Positions 1-8,322 of a stretch of 17,211 nucleotides of DNA are shown piece by piece; within the stretch, counting starts at the first letter, position 1; every line of letters begins with the position of its first letter. The translations under genes and the position numbers were made by a program. Under the pieces are notes generated by a model. The model was given only the letters and a program-made list of their open reading frames with translations, made no database searches and was not told where the DNA came from. Origin of the DNA: Bacteroidales bacterium (GTDB lineage Bacteria > Bacteroidota > Bacteroidia > Bacteroidales > Muribaculaceae); contig SFER01000097.1 of NCBI GenBank assembly GCA_004557195.1, positions 1-17,211 of the forward strand, read 5' to 3'.

Positions 1-579
1 AATCCGTTTATCCACGACTTTGGTAAGATAGAAGCCTTTGCAGGCACATTTGCAGTTGAGCATGCCAACGCTATCATTTCAATCTCGCAAATGAGCGAGA
101 CACTTTGCATCCTTCTCATTCCATTCTGCCTCAAGCGTTTCGGAATCAAGAATGTGATGCTCATCTCTATGTTTGCATGGGTGTTCCGTTTCGGACTCTT
201 CGGCTTGGGTAATCCTTCCGACGGAGTGTGGATGTTTATTCTCTCGATGATAGTATATGGCGTTGCATTCGACTTCTTCAATGTGTCGGGAGCGCTCTAT
301 GTCGATACAGTAACCGACAGCTCTATCCGCAGCAGCGCGCAAGGCTTGTTTATGATTATGACAAATGGTATCGGCGCCACTATCGGTACTCTGTGTGCAC
401 AACAGGTTGTTAATCACTATGTTTATTCACAATCCAACCCCATCCTTATGATGGAAGGGTGGAGCACAACATGGTTGATTTTTGCCGCCTACGCCCTTGC
501 GGTAGCCATCCTCTTTGCTCTTATCTTCAAAAATCCTAATACAAAAGACGGTCCCGTGCCGGCTCATTGTAAGAAATAA
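1..579 (+). CDS. Nucleoside permease, MFS NupG/NHS family, C-terminal part
   Basis: The frame is open from base 1, so the N-terminal half lies outside the window and 192 C-terminal residues are visible. The family imports nucleosides across the inner membrane by proton symport. Several hydrophobic membrane segments are visible, for example around ILLIPFCL, FGLFGLGNP, MFILSMIVYGVAFDFF and WLIFAAYALAVAILFALIF. The stretch with VYGVAFDFFNVSGALYVD followed by IRSSAQGLFMIMTNG is typical of Bacteroidota members of the nucleoside:H+ symporter family. The tail after the last helix is short and charged. The stop codon is 5 nt before rsmE, so the two are probably co-transcribed. Substrate specificity cannot be read from this half. 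Another small-molecule MFS function is possible but less likely. Confidence 0.82.
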   Translation, partial: NPFIHDFGKIEAFAGTFAVEHANAIISISQMSETLCILLIPFCLKRFGIKNVMLISMFAWVFRFGLFGLGNPSDGVWMFILSMIVYGVAFDFFNVSGALYVDTVTDSSIRSSAQGLFMIMTNGIGATIGTLCAQQVVNHYVYSQSNPILMMEGWSTTWLIFAAYALAVAILFALIFKNPNTKDGPVPAHCKK

Positions 580-584
580 AATCA

Positions 585-1298
585 ATGCACCAGTTTTTTG
601 CTCCTGAAATAGCGAACGACCACACATTGCCCCAAGAGGAGTCGCAACATGCCGTAAAAGTGTTGCGACTCCGTGAATGGGATGAAATAGAGGTGGTAGA
701 TGGTAGCGGTGTGCGTTACCGCTGCCGTATCACACTTGCTCACCAGAAGCGTTGCGAAGTGGAGATTCTTGAGGAAATCCCACAACCCGACCATTGGGGA
801 TGCAATATAGTTATCGGCATTGCACCCACAAAGAATCTCGACCGCATCGAATGGATGGCGGAGAAATGCACCGAAGCGGGAGTGAATAGGATAATACCTC
901 TATTATGCCGCTATTCCGAGCGAAAAGAATTGAAAACCGAGCGAGTGCGCAAAATACTTGTTTCGGCAATGAAGCAGTCGTTGAAAGCCACACTTCCGCA
1001 ACTCGATGAGATGACATCGGTGCGCGATGTGATAGCAATGCCATTCGACGGACAGAAATTTATAGCTTATTGCGACAAAGACACCCCGCGAAAATCGTTT
1101 GCTCGCGAGTATCATCCCGGCAGCGACGTGCTGGTGCTCATAGGTCCCGAAGGCGATTTCTCGCATGAGGAGGTTGACGAAGCAATCCGTGCCGGTTTTG
1201 TCCCGGTTACGTTTGGTGAAAGCCGATTCCGCACCGAGAGTGCCGCGGTTTTTGCCTGCAATGCAGTCCACACACTCATCCAGTTAAATAAACAATAA
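585..1298 (+). CDS. rsmE: 16S rRNA (uracil-1498-N3)-methyltransferase RsmE
   Basis: RsmE methylates N3 of U1498 in helix 44 of 16S rRNA with S-adenosylmethionine, in the cytoplasm. At 237 aa it has the usual family length. The N-terminal PUA-like part opens with MHQFFAPE and includes the HAVKVLRLR segment (about residues 22-30) and an E-V-V-D-G turn. The C-terminal SPOUT half begins near IGIAPTKNLDRIEWMAEKCTE (78-98). It holds the knot signatures IGPEGDFSHEE (186-196) and FGESRFRTESAA (210-221), which form the cofactor-binding loops; most relatives have Leu where this has Phe215. It lies 5 nt after the permease and 12 nt before kdsA, in a housekeeping operon. Nothing suggests it is broken. 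Confidence 0.95.
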   Translation: MHQFFAPEIANDHTLPQEESQHAVKVLRLREWDEIEVVDGSGVRYRCRITLAHQKRCEVEILEEIPQPDHWGCNIVIGIAPTKNLDRIEWMAEKCTEAGVNRIIPLLCRYSERKELKTERVRKILVSAMKQSLKATLPQLDEMTSVRDVIAMPFDGQKFIAYCDKDTPRKSFAREYHPGSDVLVLIGPEGDFSHEEVDEAIRAGFVPVTFGESRFRTESAAVFACNAVHTLIQLNKQ

Positions 1299-1310
1299 TT
1301 CATCAGCAAT

Positions 1311-2126
1311 ATGATAGACTATCTTAAATCTTCAGCCACCAACAATTTCTTCCTTCTTGCCGGACCATGTGTCATCGAAGGGGAGGAAATGGCTCTCGAT
1401 ATTGCCGAAAAAGTGGTGAAAATTACATCGGCATTAAATATTCCTTACGTTTTCAAGGGGAGTTATCGCAAGGCAAATCGTTCTCGAATCGACTCATTCA
1501 CCGGAATCGGAGACGAGAAGGCTTTAAAAATCCTCGGTAAAGTTCGCGAAACATTTGGTATTCCGGTTGTTACCGACATTCATAATCCCGAGGAGGCAGC
1601 GATAGCCGCTCAATATGTAGATATTCTGCAGATTCCGGCATTCTTATGCCGCCAGACCGACCTCCTTGTGGCTGCAGCCAAGACCGGGAAAATGGTGAAC
1701 ATCAAGAAAGGGCAGTTCCTTTCACCTGCGGCAATGCGTTTTGCAGTGGAGAAAGTGCGTGATTGCGGCAACAATCAGGTGGCTATCACCGAACGCGGCA
1801 CAACATTTGGCTATCAAGACCTTATCGTTGATTATCGCGGAATCCCGGTGATGCGCGATTTCGGTTGCCCCGTTATTCTCGATGTAACTCATTCGCTCCA
1901 GCAACCCAACCAGGATAAAGGCGTTACAGGCGGACTTCCCCACCTTATAGAAACCGTAGCCCGCGCCGGAATCGCCTCGGGAGCAGATGGCATTTTCATC
2001 GAAACTCATCAAAATCCGGCGGTAGCCAAGAGCGACGGTGCAAATATGCTTCGCCTCGACCTGCTCGAAGGGATGTTGCAGCGTCTCACTGTGCTACGTG
2101 CAGCAGTAAACGAAATCTCGAAATAG
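1311..2126 (+). CDS. kdsA: 3-deoxy-8-phosphooctulonate synthase (Kdo-8-P synthase), metal-dependent class
   Basis: KdsA condenses phosphoenolpyruvate with D-arabinose 5-phosphate to Kdo 8-phosphate, the committed step to the Kdo of the lipopolysaccharide inner core. The 271-aa protein is a single TIM barrel of normal length. LLAGPCVIEG (15-24), VFKGSYRKANRSR (47-59), QIPAFLCRQTD (107-117), KKGQF (132-136) and DVTHSLQQP (191-199) are the family's active-site segments. Four candidate metal ligands are present: Cys20, His194, Glu231 and Asp242. These sit at a constant offset of nine from the Aquifex ligands Cys11, His185, Glu222 and Asp233, so the enzyme should belong to the divalent-metal-dependent class and not the E. 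coli metal-independent class, which has Asn at the Cys position. Nine bases separate it from the glycan cassette, suggesting co-expression of Kdo supply and envelope sugar enzymes. Confidence 0.96.
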   Translation: MIDYLKSSATNNFFLLAGPCVIEGEEMALDIAEKVVKITSALNIPYVFKGSYRKANRSRIDSFTGIGDEKALKILGKVRETFGIPVVTDIHNPEEAAIAAQYVDILQIPAFLCRQTDLLVAAAKTGKMVNIKKGQFLSPAAMRFAVEKVRDCGNNQVAITERGTTFGYQDLIVDYRGIPVMRDFGCPVILDVTHSLQQPNQDKGVTGGLPHLIETVARAGIASGADGIFIETHQNPAVAKSDGANMLRLDLLEGMLQRLTVLRAAVNEISK

Positions 2127-2135
2127 CACAAAATC

Positions 2136-3179
2136 ATGAAAGAGCGGATATTGTATTTCGACTTGCTCAAAGGAACCGCAATTTTCCTTGTGGTGATGGG
2201 GCATGCTCTCACAATGTGCATACGAGACATCGATGCGGCACCGCTTTTCAAGATTGTGAGCCAAGTGCACATGCCCATATTTTTCTTTGTGAGCGGTTTT
2301 CTCGCCTACAAAGATGGTTTTGCAATGCCCAAACTCGGTAAGAAAGTATCGCAATTACTTGTGCCAACGATAGTTGTGGGGACGATATGGTTTTTTGTGT
2401 TCCCAAGCACGAAAATCGAGTCGCCGCTCTACACAACCGTCGAGGGGATGTTGCTCGACCCGTGGAAAAACGGCTATTGGTTCACACTCTGCCTTTTTGA
2501 ACTCTTCCTTGTGTATTCAGCCATCGCATGGGTTTTGCGACGCATCGCAAGCGGTTTGCTGAAGCTAATTGTGGTGTGTGTGGGCTATTTTGCGTTGTTT
2601 TTATTGTCGAAATGTTCTATTTTGACAGGCGGAGACCCGCTTTCTCTCACATTGACAACGCAGTTTTACCCAGTATTCTTCATGGGGGTATTTGCCCACC
2701 GGCATATCGACACCTATAATAATATTACGACAGGCGACAAGGCATATTATCCAGTCGCCTGGCTTGTGTTGATACCGCTGTACTACCTTGCCTCTTATCC
2801 GTGGGAGTTTGAATTCCTGCCCAAAGATTACCAATATATCACCACCCCGATAATGCACGCCGCACTTATTGTTGTTGCCGTCGTTCTTGCCAAGGGGTGG
2901 AGCGAAATAGGACTTGCACCGGGAGTGAAACCTTCTGTGGTAACCGGGTATTTCAACTATCTCGGGCAGAAATCGCTCGGGATTTATCTCTTGCACTATT
3001 TCTTCCTATTTCCGCTTGCTCCATTGCGAGAGCCGTTGCGCAACCTCGGGTTGTCGATATTACCCACGCTTGTTGTGGCACTGATAGTGGCATTCTTCGT
3101 AGTGGCATGTGCTCTGTTTGCAGTGTATTGTGTCGAACGAAACAAATTTTTGGCTCGAATTTTAATAGGTAAGGTATGA
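2136..3179 (+). CDS. Acyltransferase-3 family membrane O-acyltransferase
   Basis: This 347-aa integral membrane protein resembles the acyltransferase-3 (PF01757) / fucose 4-O-acetylase-like group, which moves acetyl or other acyl groups onto sugars of surface glycans. The N-terminus YFDLLKGTAIFLVVMGHAL contains the family's D-x-L-K/R-G entry to helix 1 and the conserved membrane His23. SQVHMPIFFFVSGFLAYK (42-59) is the second signature block, with FxSGF. About ten hydrophobic segments follow, ending in a strongly hydrophobic helix near residues 310-335. The gene starts 9 nt after kdsA and its TGA overlaps the next gene's ATG (ATGA at 3176). The acceptor sugar cannot be read from sequence. Its place beside two glycosyltransferases and a flippase points to decoration of a lipid-linked sugar before export. 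Confidence 0.88.
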   Translation: MKERILYFDLLKGTAIFLVVMGHALTMCIRDIDAAPLFKIVSQVHMPIFFFVSGFLAYKDGFAMPKLGKKVSQLLVPTIVVGTIWFFVFPSTKIESPLYTTVEGMLLDPWKNGYWFTLCLFELFLVYSAIAWVLRRIASGLLKLIVVCVGYFALFLLSKCSILTGGDPLSLTLTTQFYPVFFMGVFAHRHIDTYNNITTGDKAYYPVAWLVLIPLYYLASYPWEFEFLPKDYQYITTPIMHAALIVVAVVLAKGWSEIGLAPGVKPSVVTGYFNYLGQKSLGIYLLHYFFLFPLAPLREPLRNLGLSILPTLVVALIVAFFVVACALFAVYCVERNKFLARILIGKV

Positions 3180-4102
3180 TTTCGGTTGTAATACCGGCAT
3201 ATAATAGCGCGAAGACGTTGCCCAAGTGTATCGCATCGGTGCTTGGACAGACGTATAAAGGTGAGGTGGAGATAATTGTTATCGACGATGCCTCTACCGA
3301 CGAAACACCGCAGTTTGCCGCCGACCCACATATTCGCTATTATCGAAATCCAAGCAATAAAGGAGTGTTTTTCGGACGGATGGAGGGGGTGCGTCAAGCC
3401 GTAGGAGATAGAATAATGTTTATCGACAGCGACGACTGGCTCCCGTCAAATGCGATTGAACTCCTTGCATCGCACGATGCCGACATAGTGTGTGGCGACT
3501 ATGTGTATCGCCTCACACGCCTCAATCTACCGCATCATTTCAACCGATATGAGTTGGGCGGGCATATCACCAAGCAACAGATACGGGAGCGTTATATCCG
3601 CTCGGCATTTGGCGACCACACGCTCATCCCGGTGTCGATGTGTGCCAAACTATTCAGGACATCACTTTTCAAAAACATCTCTTTCCCCGATTGTCTTTTA
3701 TTGTGGGGCGAGGATAGAATTTCCCTTTTGTATGCGTTGCACTATGCCGAAGATATGGTGTGTGTGCCTCACACCGTGTATAATTACAGGTGGGGAGGGG
3801 GAACTCGGCGTTTCAATCCTCAAATGCTTGCGCAATTCTCTTCCTGGCATCGTGTGATAACCTCCTCGGCGCGCGACCTCGGATATGACCGCCATATTGC
3901 CGTGGCAAACGAAGAATTAGAGAGCGTAACCGGATATTTCATCCGCGATGGAATCCTCCACAATCATCCAAAAGATGTCATAATCGCGCTACTCGTAGAA
4001 CACCTTGGCATCACTCAAGACGAGGCATCGAAACGCTATTCAACCCAAGAGCAATCGATAAAGAAAAATTGGTTGAAGTATTTCATTAAGCGAATAATAT
4101 GA
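3176..4102 (+). CDS. Family 2 (GT-A) glycosyltransferase
   Basis: A 308-aa soluble or membrane-associated inverting glycosyltransferase using a nucleotide-sugar donor. The start SVVIPAYNSAKTLPKCI (3-19) is the classical GT2 first strand. EIIVIDDASTDET (32-44) holds the nucleotide-binding aspartates. FIDSDDW (82-88) is the metal-binding DxD region, and WGEDR (177-181) supplies the ED pair that acts as catalytic base in GT2 enzymes. A basic, amphipathic C-terminus (IKKNWLKYFIKRII) may anchor it to the inner membrane face. It overlaps the acyltransferase and the flippase by 4 nt on both sides (ATGA), implying translational coupling. Donor and acceptor are unknown. Confidence 0.93.
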   Translation: MISVVIPAYNSAKTLPKCIASVLGQTYKGEVEIIVIDDASTDETPQFAADPHIRYYRNPSNKGVFFGRMEGVRQAVGDRIMFIDSDDWLPSNAIELLASHDADIVCGDYVYRLTRLNLPHHFNRYELGGHITKQQIRERYIRSAFGDHTLIPVSMCAKLFRTSLFKNISFPDCLLLWGEDRISLLYALHYAEDMVCVPHTVYNYRWGGGTRRFNPQMLAQFSSWHRVITSSARDLGYDRHIAVANEELESVTGYFIRDGILHNHPKDVIIALLVEHLGITQDEASKRYSTQEQSIKKNWLKYFIKRII

Positions 4103-5640
4103 GAAAACTCGGCACTCGCATATCAAAAGGCATTGTGAATAGCCGAACCGCTCTCGGCTACACCCTTGTTTCCTATATCCTTGCCATTTTTTCTCGACAA
4201 GTCTTCTTGATGTATCTCGGCGACGATGTGATGGGACTTAATTCTACATTGCAGAACATGTTGCAGATGCTCAATGTGCTTGAACTCGGAATAGCCTCGG
4301 CTATCGGTGTGTCGCTCTATCAATCCTTCGCCAAAGATGACTATGAAGCAGTGAACGAGATTGTTACCATTCAGCGATGGTACTATCGACGCATCGGCCT
4401 GATAGTTATCGGCGTGGGGATTATTCTACTTGCATTCTTTCCGTTTATTTTCAGCGACATCTCGTTTCCATTGTGGTGGGCTGTAGCCGGTTTTGGCGTG
4501 GTGCTTGCCAATGCTTCTCTTTTTTACTTTGTAAACTATAGGCAAGTGGTGCTCACCGCCTCTCAAAACGAATATTTGGTGTATGGGAGTTACCGACTTG
4601 TGATGCTGCTAAAGGTTGTGGCTCAGATTTTTGGCGTTATCTATCTGCCGCATAAATATCTAACCTGGCTCGCTATCGAAATCCTCTTTGATGACATTGC
4701 CGCAGTGGCATTGTACATCACGGTTGCGCGCAATGCCACCTATCTCAAGCGTTCCGAGCTCCCAATCGCAACCCTCAAGAGCCGCCACCCCGAAATAGGG
4801 CGAATGTTGCGGCAGTTGTGCATTCATCGCTTCGGTGGCTTCTCCCTCAGCCAGGCTGTGCCGTTTATAATCTACGCTTACTCCTCGCTTACGGTAGTAA
4901 CACTTTATTTCAACTATCAGATGCTCTTTATGGCTTGCATCACCATTGTAAATGTGGTTTACGGTTCGCTCGGAGCCGGAGTGGGAAATCTCATTGCCAC
5001 CGAGAAACCGCGAAAGGTTTACATGGTGTTCAGTGAAATCTACGGCACTCAATTTCTGCTTGTATCGCTGATAGTGTGCTCATGCTATATGTTTAGCGAC
5101 GACATTATCACCATGTGGCTCGGCAGCAAATATGTGGTGTCTCACAATCTCCTTCTTGCCATGATTGCCGCGGCGTTTTTTATGATGATTAGAGTTGTAA
5201 TCGACACGTTCATCAGCGCATACGGACTGTTTTCCGACATCTGGGCACCCCTCACCGAGTCGTTTCTCAACATAGGTTTGTCGATACTCCTCGGCTATTA
5301 TTATGGCATTACCGGAGTGGTTATGGGTGTAGTGATAACACAAATTTTCTTTGTGCTCATTTGGAAGCCGGTATTCCTATTCTATCGAGGCATGAAGCGT
5401 AGCATATGGCTCTACTTTGGAGTGGTGGCTCGCAATATCGGCATTATGATTATAACACACATTGCTGTGGCGTGGATAGTCGCTCCTTTACATTTCTTTG
5501 ATTCGATGCTTGCCGACACCATCGTGCGGCTCGTGATATTCGCAATTTGCTATCTTGTTGTATGTCATAGCCTTTTGTCGGTTTCGAGCAGGGGAATGCG
5601 CATGTTTAACCGTCGAGTGTATAATTATTTAAGAGGATGA
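4099..5640 (+). CDS. Wzx-type flippase, polysaccharide transport (PST/MOP) family
   Basis: A 513-aa polytopic membrane protein of the size and character of Wzx flippases, which move undecaprenyl-linked sugars from the cytoplasmic to the periplasmic face. I count roughly 12-14 hydrophobic segments, for example near residues 18-36, 95-115, 122-146, 255-290, 315-333, 345-370, 385-425 and 440-500. The start NSRTALGYTLVSYILAIFSRQVFLMYLGDDVMGLNS, continuing to NVLELGIASAIGVSLY, matches the family's first two helices (R-x-x-F, LG-x-x-x-x-GLN, ELGI-x-x-AI). Start and stop overlap the flanking glycosyltransferase genes by 4 nt each. There is no wzy-like gene beside it, so the cargo may be a short oligosaccharide rather than a polymer. 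A related function in general protein O-glycosylation is possible. Confidence 0.92.
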   Translation: MRKLGTRISKGIVNSRTALGYTLVSYILAIFSRQVFLMYLGDDVMGLNSTLQNMLQMLNVLELGIASAIGVSLYQSFAKDDYEAVNEIVTIQRWYYRRIGLIVIGVGIILLAFFPFIFSDISFPLWWAVAGFGVVLANASLFYFVNYRQVVLTASQNEYLVYGSYRLVMLLKVVAQIFGVIYLPHKYLTWLAIEILFDDIAAVALYITVARNATYLKRSELPIATLKSRHPEIGRMLRQLCIHRFGGFSLSQAVPFIIYAYSSLTVVTLYFNYQMLFMACITIVNVVYGSLGAGVGNLIATEKPRKVYMVFSEIYGTQFLLVSLIVCSCYMFSDDIITMWLGSKYVVSHNLLLAMIAAAFFMMIRVVIDTFISAYGLFSDIWAPLTESFLNIGLSILLGYYYGITGVVMGVVITQIFFVLIWKPVFLFYRGMKRSIWLYFGVVARNIGIMIITHIAVAWIVAPLHFFDSMLADTIVRLVIFAICYLVVCHSLLSVSSRGMRMFNRRVYNYLRG

Positions 5641-6809
5641 AACTGCTTATAATAAATACGAGTAGATGCAATCCGGTTGTCGGAGGGATAGAGGCTTGCA
5701 GCAACACCCTTGCGAGAGGGCTAATTTCGCGCGGGCACAAAGTGTATTTTCTAAACACCCGACGCATCCCGCTCACTGCCGATTTTGACGTTCCGGCTCC
5801 CGAATATGCCATGCCGAGTGATGCCGATTATGACTATGATGCCTCTTGTGTTGAGTTTTACTGCAAGTTGCTTCGCGAGCTCGAAATAGACACCGTGTTG
5901 TTTCAGCGAGCAGTGCTCGAGAATCGGTATTTCTTCCTTGAAAACATCCCGGCAGACTTGAAAATACGCAAGGTTGCAGCGGTGCACTGTTCTCCGCTAC
6001 ACCGAGTGTTCCCGTTTCGAGAGCAGTATCTTATGCCGTATCACAGCATTAAAGAATTTGTCTATTCGGTGGGAGGGTTTATATTCCCCGGCATGATGCG
6101 ACGTTATATGGCCCCGAAACTGAAGGCTGAGTATCAGCGGTGCAATATGCTTGCCGACACCGTGGTGATGCTGTCGCCATCGTATGTCAAGATAGTCGGC
6201 GATTTTGCCGGCATCGACACAGCGCACTTTGTGGCTATACCCAACTCGTATGGCAACACCATGCGCGGACTTCCTCTTGCCAAGGAACGGCTCGTTGTGT
6301 TTATCGGCAGGTTCACCGCCTTTGAGAAAAATCCGTTGCTTTTTGTTAAGATGTGGCGGCTCCTTGCGGCTCGATTCCCCAATTGGAAAGCACTGATGAT
6401 AGGCGAGGGGGATGCCATGGGCAAGGTGAAACGCTACATTTCGAGACACAACATCCCAAATATCACTATTGAACCACCCACTTCATGTCTTGACGACATC
6501 TATGACCGCGCTTCGGTGCTTGTCAACACATCTTTTTCCGAGTCTTTCGGGAATGTGCTTGTCGAGGCGATGGCGCATGGGTGTGTGCCGGTTGCAAGCA
6601 AGTATTGCGGAGCCGCACCTGATATCTTCGGCAACGATGCCGGGGTGGTAGTGCAATCGCTCATGCCTGTTGATTATGCCGATGCGGTAGCGGCTCTAAT
6701 ATCATCTCCCGAGCAACTAAGGAGCAAGGTGCAGGCTGCATTTGAGCGTTCCGAGCGATTCTCGCCCGAATTATACATCGACCGCTGGGAAAAAGTGCTC
6801 ATGGGGTAG
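5637..6809 (+). CDS. Family 4 (GT-B) glycosyltransferase
   Basis: A 390-aa retaining glycosyltransferase of the GT4/GT-B fold. The N-terminal Rossmann domain has INTSRCNPVVGGIEACSN (6-23), including the GGIE loop that contacts acceptor and phosphate. The hinge is near IPNS (201-204). The C-terminal donor-binding domain begins at VVFIGRFTAFEKNP (220-233). It contains the E-x7-E signature, Glu302 and Glu310 in SFSESFGNVLVEAMAHG, followed by CVPVAS. These are the residues that hold the nucleotide sugar in GT4 enzymes. Its ATG overlaps the flippase stop (ATGA at 5637). It is the last gene of the cassette, with 58 bp to the next gene and no clear intrinsic terminator. Specificity is not predictable here. 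Confidence 0.94.
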   Translation: MKLLIINTSRCNPVVGGIEACSNTLARGLISRGHKVYFLNTRRIPLTADFDVPAPEYAMPSDADYDYDASCVEFYCKLLRELEIDTVLFQRAVLENRYFFLENIPADLKIRKVAAVHCSPLHRVFPFREQYLMPYHSIKEFVYSVGGFIFPGMMRRYMAPKLKAEYQRCNMLADTVVMLSPSYVKIVGDFAGIDTAHFVAIPNSYGNTMRGLPLAKERLVVFIGRFTAFEKNPLLFVKMWRLLAARFPNWKALMIGEGDAMGKVKRYISRHNIPNITIEPPTSCLDDIYDRASVLVNTSFSESFGNVLVEAMAHGCVPVASKYCGAAPDIFGNDAGVVVQSLMPVDYADAVAALISSPEQLRSKVQAAFERSERFSPELYIDRWEKVLMG

Positions 6810-6831
6810 GTGATATATGCAAATTCTTTAG

Positions 6832-6839
6832 TATTTTTG
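6832..6839 (+). promoter_or_regulatory. Candidate Bacteroidota promoter core ahead of the pseudouridine synthase gene
   Basis: TATTTTTG matches the -7 consensus TAnnTTTG used by the primary sigma factor of Bacteroidota. I see no good TTTG-like -33 element at the usual distance upstream, so it may be weak. It lies between the end of the glycan cassette and the next ATG, 28 nt before that ATG. A transcription start near 6846 would leave a very short leader. Confidence 0.45.
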
Positions 6840-6867
6840 CACTTTCAAATCAAAAATAAGGCTCACA

Positions 6868-7545
6868 ATGCAGGTAGTATATGAGGATAACCACATAATC
6901 ATTGTAAATAAAGCCCCCGGAGAGATAGTCCAGGGGGACAAAACCGGCGACACCCCGCTCTCCGAGATTGTCAAGCAATGGATAAAGGAGAAATATGCCA
7001 AGCCGGGCAATGTGTTTTGTGGCGTAACTCATCGCCTCGACCGCCCTGTAGGAGGGTTAGTGGTGTTTGCCAAGACAAGCAAGGCATTGTCGAGAATGAA
7101 CGACCTGTTTCGCAATGGTGATGTGCACAAAACCTATTGGGCGATAGTGAAAAACCTGCCGCCGAAAGAGGAGGATACACTCACACACTATATCACTACC
7201 GTCGAGCGGAACAACAAATCGTATGCCTCCGCCACACCAAAAGAGGGTGCGCTCAAATCCATCCTTAAATATCGAGTCATAGCCCATGGCGACAACTATC
7301 ATTTGCTCGAGATTCAACTCATCACCGGACGGAAGCACCAGATAAGGGTGCAGTTGTCGGCAATAGGGTGCCCGATAAAGGGGGATTTGAAATATGGAGC
7401 AAAGCGGAGCAATCCCGATGGAAGCATCTCGCTGCAAGCCCACAACATCCGTTTTGTGCATCCGGTTTCGAAGCAACCTATCGATATTACCGCACCTGTT
7501 CCCGATGATGCGCTGTGGCAGGCACTTGCTAAAAATGTAGAATAA
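6868..7545 (+). CDS. RluA-family RNA pseudouridine synthase without S4 domain
   Basis: A 225-aa pseudouridine synthase of the RluA/RsuA-type fold that isomerises uridine in rRNA or tRNA. It starts directly in the catalytic domain (VVYEDNHIIIVNKAPGE), with no N-terminal S4 domain, as in short family members such as RluA or TruC. GVTHRLDRPVGGLVVFAKT (52-70) contains motif II with catalytic Asp58. ITGRKHQIRVQLSAIG carries the conserved R-x-HQIR-x-x segment, and ALRL-like KGDLKYG follows. The RNA target cannot be decided from sequence, so no symbol is given. It starts a two-gene unit, with the DUF3667 gene only 3 nt downstream. Confidence 0.94.
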   Translation: MQVVYEDNHIIIVNKAPGEIVQGDKTGDTPLSEIVKQWIKEKYAKPGNVFCGVTHRLDRPVGGLVVFAKTSKALSRMNDLFRNGDVHKTYWAIVKNLPPKEEDTLTHYITTVERNNKSYASATPKEGALKSILKYRVIAHGDNYHLLEIQLITGRKHQIRVQLSAIGCPIKGDLKYGAKRSNPDGSISLQAHNIRFVHPVSKQPIDITAPVPDDALWQALAKNVE

Positions 7546-7548
7546 GTT

Positions 7549-8313
7549 ATGGCGAAACCACCGCGTCCGAAATATAAAAAATCCTCAGCCACGATTGTTT
7601 GTCTCAATTGTGGCGAGCGTTGCAGCGGGAAATATTGCCCACACTGCGGGCAACCGACCGACACAGCCCGACTCACCAAGAAAACATTTGCGCAGCACTC
7701 AATCAACGGCATTTTGCGTGTCAACGGCAACTTCTTTCGCACTGCCAAGATGCTGCTTTTGGCTCCGTGGACACTCATAAGCGACTATCTGAAAGGGAAG
7801 CGAGTGCAATACACATCCCCGCTTGTGATGCTTGTGCTTCTGGTGTTCTATGACACGGTGTTCCGCTCCTGGCTCGGGTTGGATGGCATCGACCATGAGG
7901 AGATAACCGATATTGTGGAGGGGGTTGATATCTATTCGATTCTCAAAGTGCTTGTGGGCAACGAGTCGATAACCGCAATTCTTGCCACGCCACCTGCCGT
8001 TATCGCTTTGCGCTATGCCTATCGACATGCGGGCTCGCACCGATTCAATTGGGTGGAATATATGTTTGCCGGCATCTATTTTTGGTGTTTGCTGTATGTT
8101 CTCGATATACTGCTCACACCAATAGAATATTTTGGATTCGAGTATATCGACTATATATCTGTCTGCTACATTTGTGTTATGGCATTGATGAAGTGGATTC
8201 GCCGCACGATAGTGGCTACCATCGTCACATTGCTACTTTGCCTTGTATATACGGTGATTCTTGTGCTTCTCGTAATCGGAATAGCCTTTTTAATCAAGAC
8301 CTGCGCAATATAG
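7549..8313 (+). CDS. DUF3667 zinc-ribbon membrane protein
   Basis: A 254-aa protein of unknown function. The N-terminus has a four-cysteine zinc ribbon, Cys18-x2-Cys21 and Cys30-x2-Cys33 (VCLNCGERCSGKYCPHCGQ). It is followed by the DUF3667-like core near residues 44-104: a FFRTAKMLLLAPW segment, then YLKGKRVQYTSPLVMLVLLVF entering the first membrane helix. Further hydrophobic segments lie near 131-150, 170-190, 196-213 and 218-249, so the ribbon probably sits on one face of a multi-span membrane protein. This domain order is widespread in Bacteroidota, without an assigned role. Spacing of 3 nt suggests co-translation with the pseudouridine synthase. The last codons lie in one copy of a 13-nt repeat whose second copy contains the stop codon. 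Confidence 0.85.
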   Translation: MAKPPRPKYKKSSATIVCLNCGERCSGKYCPHCGQPTDTARLTKKTFAQHSINGILRVNGNFFRTAKMLLLAPWTLISDYLKGKRVQYTSPLVMLVLLVFYDTVFRSWLGLDGIDHEEITDIVEGVDIYSILKVLVGNESITAILATPPAVIALRYAYRHAGSHRFNWVEYMFAGIYFWCLLYVLDILLTPIEYFGFEYIDYISVCYICVMALMKWIRRTIVATIVTLLLCLVYTVILVLLVIGIAFLIKTCAI

Positions 8314-8322
8314 CCTTTTTAA
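8281..8322 (+). repeat. 13-nt direct repeat ATAGCCTTTTTAA spanning the DUF3667 stop
   Basis: ATAGCCTTTTTAA occurs at 8281-8293 and again at 8310-8322, with start points 29 nt apart. The first copy is inside the DUF3667 gene and the second contains its TAG stop at 8311-8313. This could be a slipped duplication that moved the end of the gene, or chance in a T-rich stretch. Confidence 0.6.

Noticed and set aside
6810..6867. Terminator for the glycan cassette
   Set aside because: I see no GC-rich stem followed by a T-run; the T-run here belongs to the promoter core.
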